Shown: positions 10,827 to 20,800, counted from the stretch's first letter. The stretch is DNA of 64,000 nucleotides from Pseudomonas sp. (GCA_007713455.1 VMRT01000011.1:1-64000), one strand, 5' to 3'. A program made the numbers and translations. The notes: generated by a model from the letters alone, not told the origin.

Positions 10827-11435
10827 ATGTTAATGACGTTAAGGCGCAGCCTGCTTATCCTAGTTCTGGCCTGTACTCCTCCCGGGTTCGCACTCGATCG
10901 CGATGCACTGCTGGACCAGGCGAATATCCTGCTGCTGCCGCGTGAACGGCCCATTCCCCAGCTCGAGCTGATCGACCAGGACGGCCAGCCTTTCAGTACT
11001 TCGTCGCTGCAGGGGCGCTGGCACATCCTGTTCTTCGGCTTTACCGCCTGCCCCGACATCTGCCCGACCACGCTGAGCGACATGCGTCGGCTGCTCAGCC
11101 AGCTACCGCCCGAGACTCGCGAGCAGCTGCAGGTGGTATTGGTCAGCGCCGATCCCGCGCGCGATACGCCGGAACAACTCAAGGCCTACCTGAGCTACTA
11201 CCGCGCCGGCTTCAGCGGCTTGACCGGCGACATGGAGCAACTGCTAAGGCTATCCAGGGCACTGGGTCTCCCTTTCGTTCCGGCGCGCGAAACAGAAGGC
11301 GACTACAGTGTCAGTCACAGCGGAAATCTGGCCTTGGTCGCACCGGATGGCAGCCTGCGCGGGCATATTCGTGCGCCGCTGAAACTGGAGGGCTTGCAGC
11401 GGATGCTGCCGCAGATACTCGAGAACGAACGCTGA
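10827..11435 (+). CDS. SCO1/SenC-family copper chaperone-like lipoprotein or secreted protein
   Basis: 202 residues with an N-terminal signal or anchor (about 1-23; the Cys in LACTPPG could be lipidated, though the lipobox is imperfect). The thioredoxin fold carries CPDICP with two cysteines and a downstream conserved His in YSVSHSGNLAL, the three Cu ligands of SCO proteins. SCO proteins deliver copper or act as thiol reductants for respiratory oxidases, which fits the nearby cbb3 and Anr genes. ATG 10833 is an alternative start. Confidence 0.88.
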   Translation: MLMTLRRSLLILVLACTPPGFALDRDALLDQANILLLPRERPIPQLELIDQDGQPFSTSSLQGRWHILFFGFTACPDICPTTLSDMRRLLSQLPPETREQLQVVLVSADPARDTPEQLKAYLSYYRAGFSGLTGDMEQLLRLSRALGLPFVPARETEGDYSVSHSGNLALVAPDGSLRGHIRAPLKLEGLQRMLPQILENER

Positions 11436-11463
11436 AACTGGCCATCGAAGCCGAATTACCGAA

Positions 11464-12168
11464 TCAGTGGCAGTCCAGGGTATCGGCCAGCACGTATGCC
11501 TGAAATGCCACCTCATCGACCCATTGCTGAGTCAGCCCCGCCAACCGCCCTTCTGCCAACCATTGCGCCAAGAGTGCGTTGATCTGCTGCTGCAGGTTAG
11601 CGTCATCAGCGACGGTCAGGCTTAGCTGCCACCCGGCATCGAAAATCGACGGTAACAGGTGCTTGTAGCGCCGCCACTCGGGCAAGGTGGCGATCTCCGT
11701 CAGCAGCACATCATCTTCGACAACCGCAGCGCACTCACCAAGCTTGAGTCCGATCAGCGCATGCGCCGCGCTCGGATATTCCCGAGGCACCGCCGCGAAG
11801 CGCTCGCTAAGCAACGCTCCATATGGACTCGCGTGATTGACGCAAACCGTCTGCCCCTGAAGATCGGACCAGGCAAGCAACTCACCTTCCGTCGCGCTTA
11901 GCGCGGCAGGCACAGCATGATAGTAAGTGGCCGGGCCAACCCGATCGCCTGCGACCAGGCGCACTTCAGCGTCATCTGCGCTGACCACGAAAGACCCGGA
12001 ACGCCCAAGCGCTTCGGCCAATTGCTCGATCAGCGCCGACTCGAAACTCTCCGTTTCGCTGCTGGACAACACCCGATGTTCGGGCAGTTGCACCCGCAAC
12101 GACTCGGCCATCGCCGCGACCGGCATCAACAGAACGAGCCATATGGCAATGCGCGAGGGAACAGACAT
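11464..12168 (-). CDS. periplasmic solute-binding-like protein, last gene of an ABC operon
   Basis: 234 residues with a clear signal peptide (cleavage near residue 21, AMA-ES). The rest resembles type-2 periplasmic binding proteins of the SBP_bac_3 group: LRVQLPEH near the start and a conserved DLQGQTVCVNHASPYG block. It follows the permease gene by nine bases. It is a second, dissimilar binding protein in this operon, which already encodes a TauA/SsuA-like one. The ligand is unknown. Confidence 0.7.
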   Translation of the reverse strand: MSVPSRIAIWLVLLMPVAAMAESLRVQLPEHRVLSSSETESFESALIEQLAEALGRSGSFVVSADDAEVRLVAGDRVGPATYYHAVPAALSATEGELLAWSDLQGQTVCVNHASPYGALLSERFAAVPREYPSAAHALIGLKLGECAAVVEDDVLLTEIATLPEWRRYKHLLPSIFDAGWQLSLTVADDANLQQQINALLAQWLAEGRLAGLTQQWVDEVAFQAYVLADTLDCH

Positions 12169-12177
12169 GCAATGGCC

Positions 12178-12951
12178 TCAGACGTACTGATAGCGAAGCA
12201 TCCGCTGCTTGAACTTCTCCAGTACAACCTGATCGATCAGCGTGGCGAGAATGGCGATAACCAGAATGTTCATCATCACGCCAACCATGTCAGCAATCTC
12301 GCCCGAGTACGCGAGCGAACGCCCGAGCCCCTGGCCGAAACCAATCAGCATCTCGGCGGAGATCAGTGCACGCCAGGCGTTGCCGAAGGCCAGCTGCGCG
12401 CCGGTGATCAACTCTGGCATCACGGCGGGCAGATAAACGCGGCGCAGCAGCTGCCAGCGCGAGGCACCCATCACCCGCGCCGCGGCGACGTGCACCGGCT
12501 GCACGCTCTCGGTGGCATTCATCACCGACAGCGCCATCGGGAAGAAAGCGGCCAGGGCGACCACCACGATGATCGGCAGATTGCCGAAACCCATCACGAT
12601 CAGAAACAACGGCACCCAGGCGATCGACGGAATCGACTGCAGAATGACGATGGCCGAGCGCAGGATCTCGCGAAAGAAGAACAGCACCCCACCCACCAGG
12701 CCGAAACCGATCCCGAACAGCAGCGCGAAGCTGTAGCCGCTGCCGAGGCGACTCATACTGCCGTAAAGCCCTTCGCGGAACTCTGGCTCCTGGATAGTGC
12801 TGAACAGACGCTCGAAGACGGTCGGGATACCTGGCATCAGAAAGGCCGGCAAACTCCATGCTGCGGCCTGCCAGATCAGAAGAATGAACAGGATGGCCAG
12901 AACGACCGCAAGGTACTTCTTTGGGCCAGTAAGACGGCGAGCCTGACTCAT
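12178..12951 (-). CDS. ABC transporter permease, nitrate/sulfonate/taurine (TauC/SsuC) type
   Basis: 257 residues, about six membrane helices. The EAA-loop sequence is AAARVMGASRWQLLRRVYLPAVMP, read here in two parts: AAARVMGAS and RVYLPAVMP. The start overlaps the stop of the ATPase gene by four bases (ATGA), so the two are coupled. It would form the membrane channel of the importer with the ATPase and the binding protein at 13798-14787. Substrate specificity cannot be read from the permease alone. Confidence 0.9.
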   Translation of the reverse strand: MSQARRLTGPKKYLAVVLAILFILLIWQAAAWSLPAFLMPGIPTVFERLFSTIQEPEFREGLYGSMSRLGSGYSFALLFGIGFGLVGGVLFFFREILRSAIVILQSIPSIAWVPLFLIVMGFGNLPIIVVVALAAFFPMALSVMNATESVQPVHVAAARVMGASRWQLLRRVYLPAVMPELITGAQLAFGNAWRALISAEMLIGFGQGLGRSLAYSGEIADMVGVMMNILVIAILATLIDQVVLEKFKQRMLRYQYV

Positions 12952-13694
12952 GGATGCGCTACCTCCGTCTTGATACCCAGCAGACTGAGAATTTCCTTAC
13001 GCTCGGCAGCGAAGTCGGACAGATCGTGGCTCTTCTCGCAATGGGTGAAGTTGAAGGTTTTCAGCACGCGAGTCGGCCGCGCGCTGAACACCAGAACGTG
13101 ATCGGCCAGGTAAAGGGCCTCATCGACATCATGGGTGACCAACAGCACCGTCGGCTGATGCTCCTCGATCAGTTCACGCAACACGTCCTGCAATGCCATT
13201 CGGGTCAGGGCATCAAGGGCGCCAAACGGCTCGTCCAGCAACAGCACCTCGGGTTTGGCGATGAATGCGCGGGCAAGGGCCGTACGTTGGCGCATGCCGC
13301 CGGAGACCTGATGCGGGTAGTAATGCTCGAATCCATTGAGGCCGACCCGCTCGAGCCAAGCCTGCGCCTGTTCGAATGCGCTGGCCTTGGCCACGCCCTG
13401 CAGTTCCAGCGCCATGGCAACGTTGCCCTGCAGGCTGAGCCAGGGATAGAGGGCATGCTCCTGGAACACCAGCGTACGTCGAGGGCTCGGCTCGGTGATC
13501 GGTTTTTCGTCAGCAAGCACCCTGCCCGCGCTGGGCTTCTCCAGCCCGGCAACCAGATGCAGCAGGGTCGACTTGCCGCACCCCGAAGGTCCAACCAGAG
13601 CCACTAGTTCACCCTGGGCGAACTCACCGCTGAAGCCCTTGATGACTTCGAGCTGCCCGAAGCGCTTGTCTACTTCTTCAAACCTGAGTTGCAT
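12948..13694 (-). CDS. ABC transporter ATP-binding protein, TauB/SsuB type
   Basis: 248 residues from ATG 13694; a longer frame opens at 13757, but its extra 21 residues do not look like the family. Walker A is GPSGCGKST, the signature is VSGGMRQR, and Walker B is VLLLDEPFGALD, all canonical. It energises import for the permease it overlaps. The long DEPFGALDALTR stretch is typical of the nitrate/sulfonate/bicarbonate branch. Confidence 0.92.
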   Translation of the reverse strand: MQLRFEEVDKRFGQLEVIKGFSGEFAQGELVALVGPSGCGKSTLLHLVAGLEKPSAGRVLADEKPITEPSPRRTLVFQEHALYPWLSLQGNVAMALELQGVAKASAFEQAQAWLERVGLNGFEHYYPHQVSGGMRQRTALARAFIAKPEVLLLDEPFGALDALTRMALQDVLRELIEEHQPTVLLVTHDVDEALYLADHVLVFSARPTRVLKTFNFTHCEKSHDLSDFAAERKEILSLLGIKTEVAHP

Positions 13695-13797
13695 AAAAAT
13701 CCGCAAATCCAGAAACGAAACTGCCCGGCAATGCGGGCGATGCAAACGGCCCGGCACAAAGGCCGGACCCGTGTAGTTTCAAACCAGAGTCAAGCAA

Positions 13798-14787
13798 TCA
13801 GAGTTCGCGAGCTTCCTGCCAGGACAGATCGACGATGGCACTGGTGTCGAACGGCTTGCCATCGCGGGTCTTCAGCGAACCGAGCTCCTGCAGAATGTCC
13901 GCCAGCTCCTGGATGCGCGCCAGATCGTCCTTGCCAAGCTTGGCGCTGAAGGTCTGGGTTCCGATCGCCTCCTCAATGACAACCTCGCGCGCGAGCTCAC
14001 CACGCTTGAGCGTCTTCAGCGTCGGCTCGGCGATGAAGTAGTCGGCGATCAGCTTGGCTGCCTCGCCAGGCTGCTTGTCGAGCATTTCGATGGCATCGCG
14101 CTGGGCGTCCAGCGACTTCCAGACGGCATCCTTGCGCTTGGCCAGGGTATCGCCGGAGGTGATCACCACCATGCACGGGAATGGCCACACTTCACCGATC
14201 TCGTAGACCTGCTGAACCGGGGCAACCAGCTGCGCGATGCGATCATACGGCTCGAACAGGAACGCCGCATCGACACGCCCGGACACCAACGACTGCACCG
14301 CAACGGCCGGGCTGACACCCATGATGTTGACGTCGCTCGGCTTGAGTTCGGCATTCTTCAAGGTCACGCCACGCAGCACTGCATCAGCGGTGCTCCCCTC
14401 TTTCTGCGAAGCGAGGATCTTGCCCTTCAGGTCGGCAACCTTCTCGATACCCGAACCCTCAAGCGCCACGATAGAGTGGTAGCCCTGCTGAGCGCCACCG
14501 ACCACCTTGAGGTCAGCACCTTTGGAGGCCCAGGCCACCGCATTGGTAAAGCCGAGGACGCCGGTATCCAACTGCCCGCCGACGATCGCCTTGATCAGGT
14601 CGGTACCGGAACTGAACTCGATCAGCTCGACGTCAAGGCCATGCTTCTTATACAGACCGGCCTCGTGTGCAACCATGGCCTGGGCATCGTCCATGACACG
14701 GATGTAGCCAACCTTGAACTTCTCCTGCGCCTGAGCAAACGCGCTCAGCAGCAGCAGAGCTGGAACCAGCCAATGCTTTGCTTTCAT
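13798..14787 (-). CDS. periplasmic substrate-binding protein of a nitrate/sulfonate/bicarbonate-type ABC importer
   Basis: 329 residues with a signal peptide (cleavage near AQA-QE, residue 20). The NMT1/TauA-type fold is indicated by YIRVMDDAQAMVAHEAGLYKK and by GLDVELIEFSSGTDLIKAI further on. It is the first gene of a four-gene reverse operon. The promoter region just upstream carries a long palindrome (14817-14852). Likely ligands are sulfonates, sulfate esters or a related organic anion; none can be assigned. Confidence 0.88.
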   Translation of the reverse strand: MKAKHWLVPALLLLSAFAQAQEKFKVGYIRVMDDAQAMVAHEAGLYKKHGLDVELIEFSSGTDLIKAIVGGQLDTGVLGFTNAVAWASKGADLKVVGGAQQGYHSIVALEGSGIEKVADLKGKILASQKEGSTADAVLRGVTLKNAELKPSDVNIMGVSPAVAVQSLVSGRVDAAFLFEPYDRIAQLVAPVQQVYEIGEVWPFPCMVVITSGDTLAKRKDAVWKSLDAQRDAIEMLDKQPGEAAKLIADYFIAEPTLKTLKRGELAREVVIEEAIGTQTFSAKLGKDDLARIQELADILQELGSLKTRDGKPFDTSAIVDLSWQEAREL

Positions 14788-14816
14788 TTCGACCTCGATT
14801 CGGATAGCCAGTACAT

Positions 14817-14852
14817 ATAACCAGAACGAAGCACTATATTCGTTTTAGTTAT
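14817..14852. promoter_or_regulatory. 36-bp imperfect palindrome upstream of the ABC operon
   Basis: ATAACCAGAACGAA (14817-14830) and TTCGTTTTAGTTAT (14839-14852) are inverted repeats matching at 12 of 14 positions, with an 8-nt spacer. It sits 30 bases upstream of the binding-protein start. On the reverse strand it contains TATAGT, a possible -10. It is a candidate operator. Confidence 0.5.
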
Positions 14853-14932
14853 CTAACGTTGATGGCTTAGAACTTTACCTGAATCACCCAGAAAACTGCA
14901 CTACCGAGGTGGCATATCGTCAGTACTTCGGG

Positions 14933-15532
14933 TTATAGGCGGATTGTCTTGCGCCCGGCCAGTGCGTGGGCCAGGGTTCCGCCGTCGACCAGGTCCAGCT
15001 CGCCGCCCAGTGGAACGCCGTGAGCGATTCGGCTGATGGTCAGCCCCTTTGGAATAAGCATCTGCGCGATGTAATGCGCCGTTGCCTCGCCTTCCACCGT
15101 CGGGTTTGTCGCGAGAATGACTTCAGTGAACGCACCGTCTGCAACACGCGCCAGAAGCTCGGGAATGCCGATCGCTTCAGGACCCAAACCATCGAGCGGC
15201 GACAGATGCCCCTTGAGCACGAAGTAGCGCCCGCGAAAGCCCGTCTGCTCGACGGCGAAAACGTCCACCGGGCTCTGCACCACGCAGAGCAGCGAATCGT
15301 CGCGTCGCGGGTCGGCGCATTGCGGGCACAGGTCGTCTTCGGTAAGGGTACGACACTGCCGGCAGTAGCCGACCCCTTCCATCGCTTTGCTCAGCGCTTG
15401 CGCCAGGCGTAAGCCGCCGCTGCGATCTCGCTCCAGTAGCTGCAACGCCATGCGCTGTGCAGTTTTCTGGCCCACGCCGGGAAGAATGCGCAGGGCGTCG
15501 ATGAGTTGGCGGATCAGGGGACTGAAGCTCAT
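14933..15532 (-). CDS. recR: recombination mediator protein RecR
   Basis: 199 residues: N-terminal helix-hairpin-helix ([16 protein letters not shown]), a four-Cys zinc finger ([16 protein letters not shown]) and a Toprim domain, then a C-terminal Walker-B-like motif region ([15 protein letters not shown] block). With RecF and RecO it loads RecA onto gapped DNA. It follows ybaB and dnaX on the same strand, the standard dnaX-ybaB-recR order. A 160-bp spacer separates it from ybaB. Confidence 0.97.
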   Translation of the reverse strand: MSFSPLIRQLIDALRILPGVGQKTAQRMALQLLERDRSGGLRLAQALSKAMEGVGYCRQCRTLTEDDLCPQCADPRRDDSLLCVVQSPVDVFAVEQTGFRGRYFVLKGHLSPLDGLGPEAIGIPELLARVADGAFTEVILATNPTVEGEATAHYIAQMLIPKGLTISRIAHGVPLGGELDLVDGGTLAHALAGRKTIRL

Positions 15533-15692
15533 AAATTAAGCGTCGCTATGCAAAGGGGCAGCACAGTGCCAGGGATTCAGGCGGCTTGCAGGACCAGAGG
15601 CAAGAAAGCGGGACATCGGAGTCTACTGCGCGTAAATGACGATGCCCCGCCCTTCGAGAAGCGCGCCCATGCGCGCCGATTGGCCGTTCGAG

Positions 15693-16028
15693 TTAGAAAG
15701 GCATCTTGAAGCCTGGCGGAAGCTGCATGCCGGCGGTCATGCCGGCCATCTTGTCCTGGCTGTTCTGCTCGATCTTGCGTACCGCGTCATTGACGGCGGC
15801 AGCGATCAGGTCTTCCAGGATTTCCTTGTCTTCCTGCATCAGGCTGTCGTCGAGGCTGACGCGCTTGACGTCATGGCGACCGTTCATCACCACGCTGACC
15901 AGCCCGGCGCCAGACTGGCCCGTCACCTCGGCGTTCGCCAGTTCCTCCTGCATCTTCTGCATTTTTTCCTGCATCTGCTGCGCCTGCTTCATCAGGCCGG
16001 CCATGCCACCTTTCATCATGGGAATCAC
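15693..16028 (-). CDS. YbaB/EbfC family nucleoid-associated protein
   Basis: 111 residues. It begins with a Met/Gln/Lys-rich helix ([20 protein letters not shown]) and continues with the [19 protein letters not shown] strand region typical of YbaB. It forms dimers that bind DNA without strict sequence specificity. It lies between dnaX and recR, nine bases after dnaX. Confidence 0.95.
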   Translation of the reverse strand: MIPMMKGGMAGLMKQAQQMQEKMQKMQEELANAEVTGQSGAGLVSVVMNGRHDVKRVSLDDSLMQEDKEILEDLIAAAVNDAVRKIEQNSQDKMAGMTAGMQLPPGFKMPF

Positions 16029-16037
16029 CTCAATTAA

Positions 16038-18050
16038 TCAGGTTTCGGAGTGTTCTACGGGTTCGATGGTGCCTTCGCGGATCACAGCGGCGAACTGCTG
16101 CATGAGCTGCCGGACCAGGGGATCTGCGTGAATCGACTGTTCCGCGGCACGCTGTCGTTCGGCACGGCGACGCTGGGCGGCCTGCGCAGGAGTTTCCTGC
16201 TCCGGCTTCTGCAGCACGATCTCGAGCTGTAGCGTACGCCCGTGGTATTGATTCAGGGCGTCGTTGAGTCGCCGCTGTTGCGTGGGGTTGAATAGTGCGC
16301 TCTGCGCAGGATCGAGATGCATCAGCCAACGGTCGCCTTCCACGGCGATCAACGTACAGTTGGCGGCAATGCTGCCGGTAAGACCGGACAAGCCGAGCTT
16401 GAGATACAGCTCCAGCCACTCGGCAGCCAGCCCGGTCGCAGGCTCTACCGCAGGCAGAGGCTCGACGGGCTCCGGCTCATCCCTTGAGTGTTCCAGTTCG
16501 TCCAGATAGGCCTCGGCCTGGTTCTCGACCTCGAAGTAGTCCTCGTCCGTCAGCGGCGGTTCGTCATCATCCGGCTCTTCGACCTGTACCACGGACGCCA
16601 CGTGATCGGCAGCCCCGTCCACCGGCACAGGTTCGGGTAAAACAGCATCAGCCTCGACCGCGACGGGCGGTACGTCAGGCGGCTCATTCCAAGGCACATC
16701 GATGACAGGCGCGGCCTGCGGCGCTTCCACCACATGAGTGGCGACCGGGGTCACTGCCGAGGGCGTGGAAGCCGGCACGTTCACTGGCATGGTAACGGCC
16801 GGCGCAACGGGAGCGGGCTCTGGCGCAGCTGCTACGGCAATCGCAGCGGATGGAGCGGACGACACGCCAGCGGGAGCGGAATCGGCCACCGCTGCGGGCT
16901 TGGAATCAGCTGTGGCCGGGCTGATTCCCAGTGTCTTTAGCGGTGTTCGCGGTGCGCCATCACTGCCTGCAGGACGAAATGCCAGCATGCGCAGCAGCAC
17001 CATTTCGAAACCGCTGCGAGGATCAGGCGCCAGCGGCAGATCGCGCCGGCCGATCAATCCCATCTGATAGTAGAACTGCACATCTTCGGCCGGTAGCGCC
17101 TGAGCCAACGCCAGCACGCGATCACGATCGCCCTGGCCGTTGTCTACCGCCTCAGGCAGCGCCTGGGCGATGGCGACGCGGTGCAGCACATTGAGGATTT
17201 CGGCCAGCACGCCAGCCCAGTCCGGCCCCTGCTCCGCCAAGTGGCGAACGGCCTCGAGCAACGCTCTGGCATCGCCTTCAAGCAATGCCTGCAGCACACC
17301 ATAGACCTGACCATGATCGAGGGTGCCGAGCATGGCGCGCACATCGGCGGCCAGCACCTTGCCTTCACCGAAGGCGATCGCCTGATCGGTCAGGCTCATC
17401 GCATCGCGCATCGAGCCATCGGCGGCACGCCCCAGCAGCCACAACGCATCGTCTTCGAAGGGAACGTTCTCGACGCCCAGCACATGAGTGAGGTGCTCGA
17501 CCACTCGCTCGGGCGGCATGTTCTTCAGGGAGAACTGCAGGCAGCGCGAGAGGATGGTGACCGGCAGCTTTTGCGGATCGGTGGTCGCCAGCAGGAACTT
17601 GACGTGGGGCGGCGGCTCCTCGAGGGTCTTGAGCAGCGCATTGAATGAGTGCGACGAGAGCATGTGCACTTCGTCGATCAGGTAAACCTTGTAGCGCCCG
17701 CGGCTCGGCGCGTACTGCACGTTGTCCAGCAGCTCGCGGGTATCTTCGACCTTGGTACGGCTCGCGGCGTCCACCTCGATCAGATCGACGAAGCGCCCCT
17801 CGTCGATTTCCCGGCATACCGAACACACACCGCAGGGCGTCGAGCTGACCCCGGTTTCACAGTTCAGGCACTTGGCGATGATCCGCGCAATGGTCGTCTT
17901 GCCCACGCCCCGCGTGCCGGTGAACAGGTACGCGTGGTGCAGGCGCTGGTTGTCCAGCGCGTTGATCAGGGCCTTGAGCACATGCGTCTGGCCGACCATT
18001 TCGCGGAACGAGCGCGGACGCCATTTTCGTGCAAGAACCTGATAACTCAT
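16038..18050 (-). CDS. dnaX: DNA polymerase III subunits gamma/tau
   Basis: 670 residues from ATG 18050 (MSYQVLARKWRP is the canonical N-terminus; the frame opens seven codons earlier). Walker A is GTRGVGKTT near residue 45, followed by the zinc-binding cysteines C64/C73/C76/C79. A long Ala/Pro-rich linker (about 370-520) leads to the C-terminal tau domain. Tau is the clamp-loader subunit that ties the polymerase to DnaB. No A-AAA-AAG slippery run of the E. coli type was seen, so a frameshifted gamma product is not supported here. Confidence 0.96.
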   Translation of the reverse strand: MSYQVLARKWRPRSFREMVGQTHVLKALINALDNQRLHHAYLFTGTRGVGKTTIARIIAKCLNCETGVSSTPCGVCSVCREIDEGRFVDLIEVDAASRTKVEDTRELLDNVQYAPSRGRYKVYLIDEVHMLSSHSFNALLKTLEEPPPHVKFLLATTDPQKLPVTILSRCLQFSLKNMPPERVVEHLTHVLGVENVPFEDDALWLLGRAADGSMRDAMSLTDQAIAFGEGKVLAADVRAMLGTLDHGQVYGVLQALLEGDARALLEAVRHLAEQGPDWAGVLAEILNVLHRVAIAQALPEAVDNGQGDRDRVLALAQALPAEDVQFYYQMGLIGRRDLPLAPDPRSGFEMVLLRMLAFRPAGSDGAPRTPLKTLGISPATADSKPAAVADSAPAGVSSAPSAAIAVAAAPEPAPVAPAVTMPVNVPASTPSAVTPVATHVVEAPQAAPVIDVPWNEPPDVPPVAVEADAVLPEPVPVDGAADHVASVVQVEEPDDDEPPLTDEDYFEVENQAEAYLDELEHSRDEPEPVEPLPAVEPATGLAAEWLELYLKLGLSGLTGSIAANCTLIAVEGDRWLMHLDPAQSALFNPTQQRRLNDALNQYHGRTLQLEIVLQKPEQETPAQAAQRRRAERQRAAEQSIHADPLVRQLMQQFAAVIREGTIEPVEHSET

Positions 18051-18138
18051 AACACCATCGCGGGGGGACAAGGCAGAGGACGGGTAATGCTAGCGGAGCA
18101 GGATGGAAATTGCATCCGGGCTGCACGCGAACCGCCGG

Positions 18139-19284
18139 CTAGCCCAGCAATCGCGCACCAAGCGCCTCGACTATCGTAGCCAGCGCCGGGTTGTGCCCGC
18201 CGATCCGCACCTTGAGGCCATCGATCTCGCGCCTCGGCGGATACTGTTTGCGCAGCAGGTCGAACCCAGCCCGACGCTGCGCCTCATTGCCAAGCAGGCT
18301 GCGGCGGAAGTCGGCATCGTCGCGACGCGGATCGTAGACCGCCCGGCACAGTGTGGCCAGCATCTCGGCGGGCTCTGCGGAGGATGCGAACGCCAGCTCG
18401 GTGAGTGCCGGGCCGGGCATCAGCTGCGCCAGTTCGATAGCCGGCTCGACACCACGCGCCGCGCAAAGCGCCGCGTATATCTGCGCCGTACCGCGCAGCT
18501 TGCCGTCCAGGCTGTACCCGGCGATGTGCGGCGTAGCGATACGGCACAAGCCGGCCAGTGCGACATCGACCTGAGGCTCGCCTTCCCAGACATCCAGCAC
18601 GGCTTCCAGGTCCGGCCGCTGCAATAGCAGGTCGCGCAGCGCGGCATTGTCCACCACAGCCCCCCGACTGGCATTGATCAGCCAGGTACCGGGTCGCAAC
18701 CTCGACAGTCGCGCCTGATCGAACAGGTGAAAGGTCGGCCAGTCGCCCCCCAGGGTCAGCGGCGTGTGCAGGCTGATGACATCGCACTCCGCGAGGATCT
18801 CATCTAGCGAGACGAAATCGCCTGCCTCGCGGACCTGCCGCGGTGGATCGCAGACGCGCACGTCCCAGCCAAGCCCGCGCAGCACTTCGAGCAGCCGCCC
18901 GCCCACCTCACCGGCACCGACCACGCCGAAACGCCGCCTGGCCAGCGCTTCACCGCGCACCTCCGACAGCGCGAGCAAGCTGCCCAGCACATAGTCGACC
19001 ACGCCCCGCGCGTTGCACCCCGGTGCGCTGGCCCACTCGATGCCGGCCTGCTCGAAATAATCCAGATCCAGATGATCGGTGCCTATCGTGCAGGTCCCGA
19101 CGAATCGCACTGCGCTGCCTTCCAGCATCTCGCGGTCGACCCGAGTCACCGAGCGCACCAGCAGCACGTCGACATTCTCCAGTGCAGCTCGATTGATGCT
19201 GCGGCCGGGCATGCGGCGAATCTCGCCGAAACCGGCAAAGAACTCATCGACCAGCGGAATGTTTTCATCGGCAAGGATATGCAT
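18139..19284 (-). CDS. pdxB: erythronate-4-phosphate dehydrogenase
   Basis: 381 residues from ATG 19284 ([16 protein letters not shown], the family start); the longer frame to 19329 adds 15 unlikely residues. D-2-hydroxyacid dehydrogenase fold with the NAD-binding [12 protein letters not shown] motif near residue 119, and a PdxB-specific C-terminal dimerisation domain. It catalyses the second step of pyridoxal phosphate synthesis. It is divergent from the MATE gene, with a 121-bp shared upstream region. Confidence 0.96.
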   Translation of the reverse strand: MHILADENIPLVDEFFAGFGEIRRMPGRSINRAALENVDVLLVRSVTRVDREMLEGSAVRFVGTCTIGTDHLDLDYFEQAGIEWASAPGCNARGVVDYVLGSLLALSEVRGEALARRRFGVVGAGEVGGRLLEVLRGLGWDVRVCDPPRQVREAGDFVSLDEILAECDVISLHTPLTLGGDWPTFHLFDQARLSRLRPGTWLINASRGAVVDNAALRDLLLQRPDLEAVLDVWEGEPQVDVALAGLCRIATPHIAGYSLDGKLRGTAQIYAALCAARGVEPAIELAQLMPGPALTELAFASSAEPAEMLATLCRAVYDPRRDDADFRRSLLGNEAQRRAGFDLLRKQYPPRREIDGLKVRIGGHNPALATIVEALGARLLG

Positions 19285-19405
19285 TGCACGGCTCCGGTGA
19301 GGGGGAGCACATTCTAGACGGCTTGCCACTGCTTTGCCGCCTTCCTGAGCGTAGCCACGCGGCGTAGACTAGCGCGCTTCTTGTATACAACCGGAACGCC
19401 CAGTA

Positions 19406-20800
19406 ATGCCCACTGAGCTCAGACTCAGACGGGTCCGCCTCGAATTGCGCACCCTCTTTACCCTTGCCCTACCCATGATGATCGCCCAGCTGGCCAGCAC
19501 GGCGATGGGTTTCGTCGATACCGTTATGGCCGGACGCGTAAGCCCGCAGGACCTGGCCGCCGTCGCGCTAGGCAATTCGATCTGGGTGCCGGTCTATCTG
19601 CTCGTCTGCGGAATCACCCTGGCGACCACGCCGAACGTCGCGCAGCGCTTCGGCGCAGGACGGCATGGCGAAATCGGCCCGCTGGTTCGCCAGGCGTTGT
19701 GGATGGGCGGCGGCATCGGTGTGCTCAGTGCATCATTGATGTGGAACGCGGAGCCCGTCCTGCATCTGATGCGTGTCGAACCGGCCCTGGTCGAGCCGAC
19801 CATGGACTACCTGCGCGCTGTCGCCTGCGGATTTCCCGCTGTCGCTCTGTATCAAGTGCTGCGCTGTTTCAGCGACGGGCTGGGCCATCCGCGGCCAAGC
19901 ATGGTGATCGGTATCCTCGGACTGCTGCTGAACATTCCGCTGAACTATGTGTTCATCTACGGCAAGTTCGGCGTGCCGGCGATGGGCGGCGTCGGTTGCG
20001 GCGTTTCCACGGCATTGGTGATGCTGTTCATGTTGGTGGCGATGAGCGTCTGGGTTAAGCGCGCACCGGCCTATCAGGCCAGTCAGCTGTTTTCCCACTT
20101 CGAATGGCCACGCTGGCCGATGCTGCGTCATCTGCTTTCGGTCGGCGTACCAATCGGGGTCGCGGTGTTCGCCGAGGCCAGCATCTTCTCGGTGATCGCC
20201 CTGCTGATCGGCGCCCTCGGGGCAACGGTTGTCGCCGGTCACCAGATCGCACTGAACTTCACTTCGCTGATCTTCATGATTCCACTGTCGCTGGGTATGG
20301 CGGTGACCGTGCGCATTGGTCAGGAGCTGGGCCGCAACGCTCCACGCGACGCTCGCTTTGTCGCCGGCGTCGGGATCGGCGCCGCTCTGGTATATGCCTG
20401 CTTTTCCGCCAGCGCCATGCTGCTGTTCAGCGAGCAGATCGCGCGGATCTATACCCCTGATCCGGCCGTGGTCGCCGTCGCTGCCAGCCTGTTCCTCTAC
20501 GCCGCGCTGTTCCAGTTCTCCGATGTGGTTCAGGTCACGGCTGCTGGCGCGTTGCGCGGCTATCAGGACACCCGCATGACGATGGTCTACACCCTCTTCG
20601 CCTACTGGGGGATCGGTTTGCCGTTGGGCTATCTGCTCGGCCTGACCGACCACCTCGGCGCCGCCAGTGGGCCTGCCGGTCTATGGCAAGGCCTGATCGC
20701 CGGCCTGAGCTGCGCAGCTCTATTGCTCAGCGTGCGCCTGGCCCGCAGCGCCCGACGCGAGATTCGTCGGCACACTGCGCTTCGCAGGGCGGCCGTCTGA
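19406..20800 (+). CDS. MATE-family multidrug efflux protein (NorM/PmpM-like)
   Basis: 464 residues, about 12 membrane helices in two repeats. The N-terminal region has the LALPMMIAQLASTAMGFVDT stretch and the segment GRVSPQDLAAVALGNS, both typical of NorM. These cation/drug antiporters export cationic compounds using a Na+ or H+ gradient. It stands alone, divergent from pdxB and convergent with the cNMP-rhodanese gene. Confidence 0.93.
   Translation: MPTELRLRRVRLELRTLFTLALPMMIAQLASTAMGFVDTVMAGRVSPQDLAAVALGNSIWVPVYLLVCGITLATTPNVAQRFGAGRHGEIGPLVRQALWMGGGIGVLSASLMWNAEPVLHLMRVEPALVEPTMDYLRAVACGFPAVALYQVLRCFSDGLGHPRPSMVIGILGLLLNIPLNYVFIYGKFGVPAMGGVGCGVSTALVMLFMLVAMSVWVKRAPAYQASQLFSHFEWPRWPMLRHLLSVGVPIGVAVFAEASIFSVIALLIGALGATVVAGHQIALNFTSLIFMIPLSLGMAVTVRIGQELGRNAPRDARFVAGVGIGAALVYACFSASAMLLFSEQIARIYTPDPAVVAVAASLFLYAALFQFSDVVQVTAAGALRGYQDTRMTMVYTLFAYWGIGLPLGYLLGLTDHLGAASGPAGLWQGLIAGLSCAALLLSVRLARSARREIRRHTALRRAAV

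Noticed and set aside
18051..18138. 4.5S/SRP RNA gene upstream of dnaX
   Set aside because: The 88-bp gap is too short, and the conserved SRP core GGTCAGGTCCGGAAGGAA-type segment is absent.
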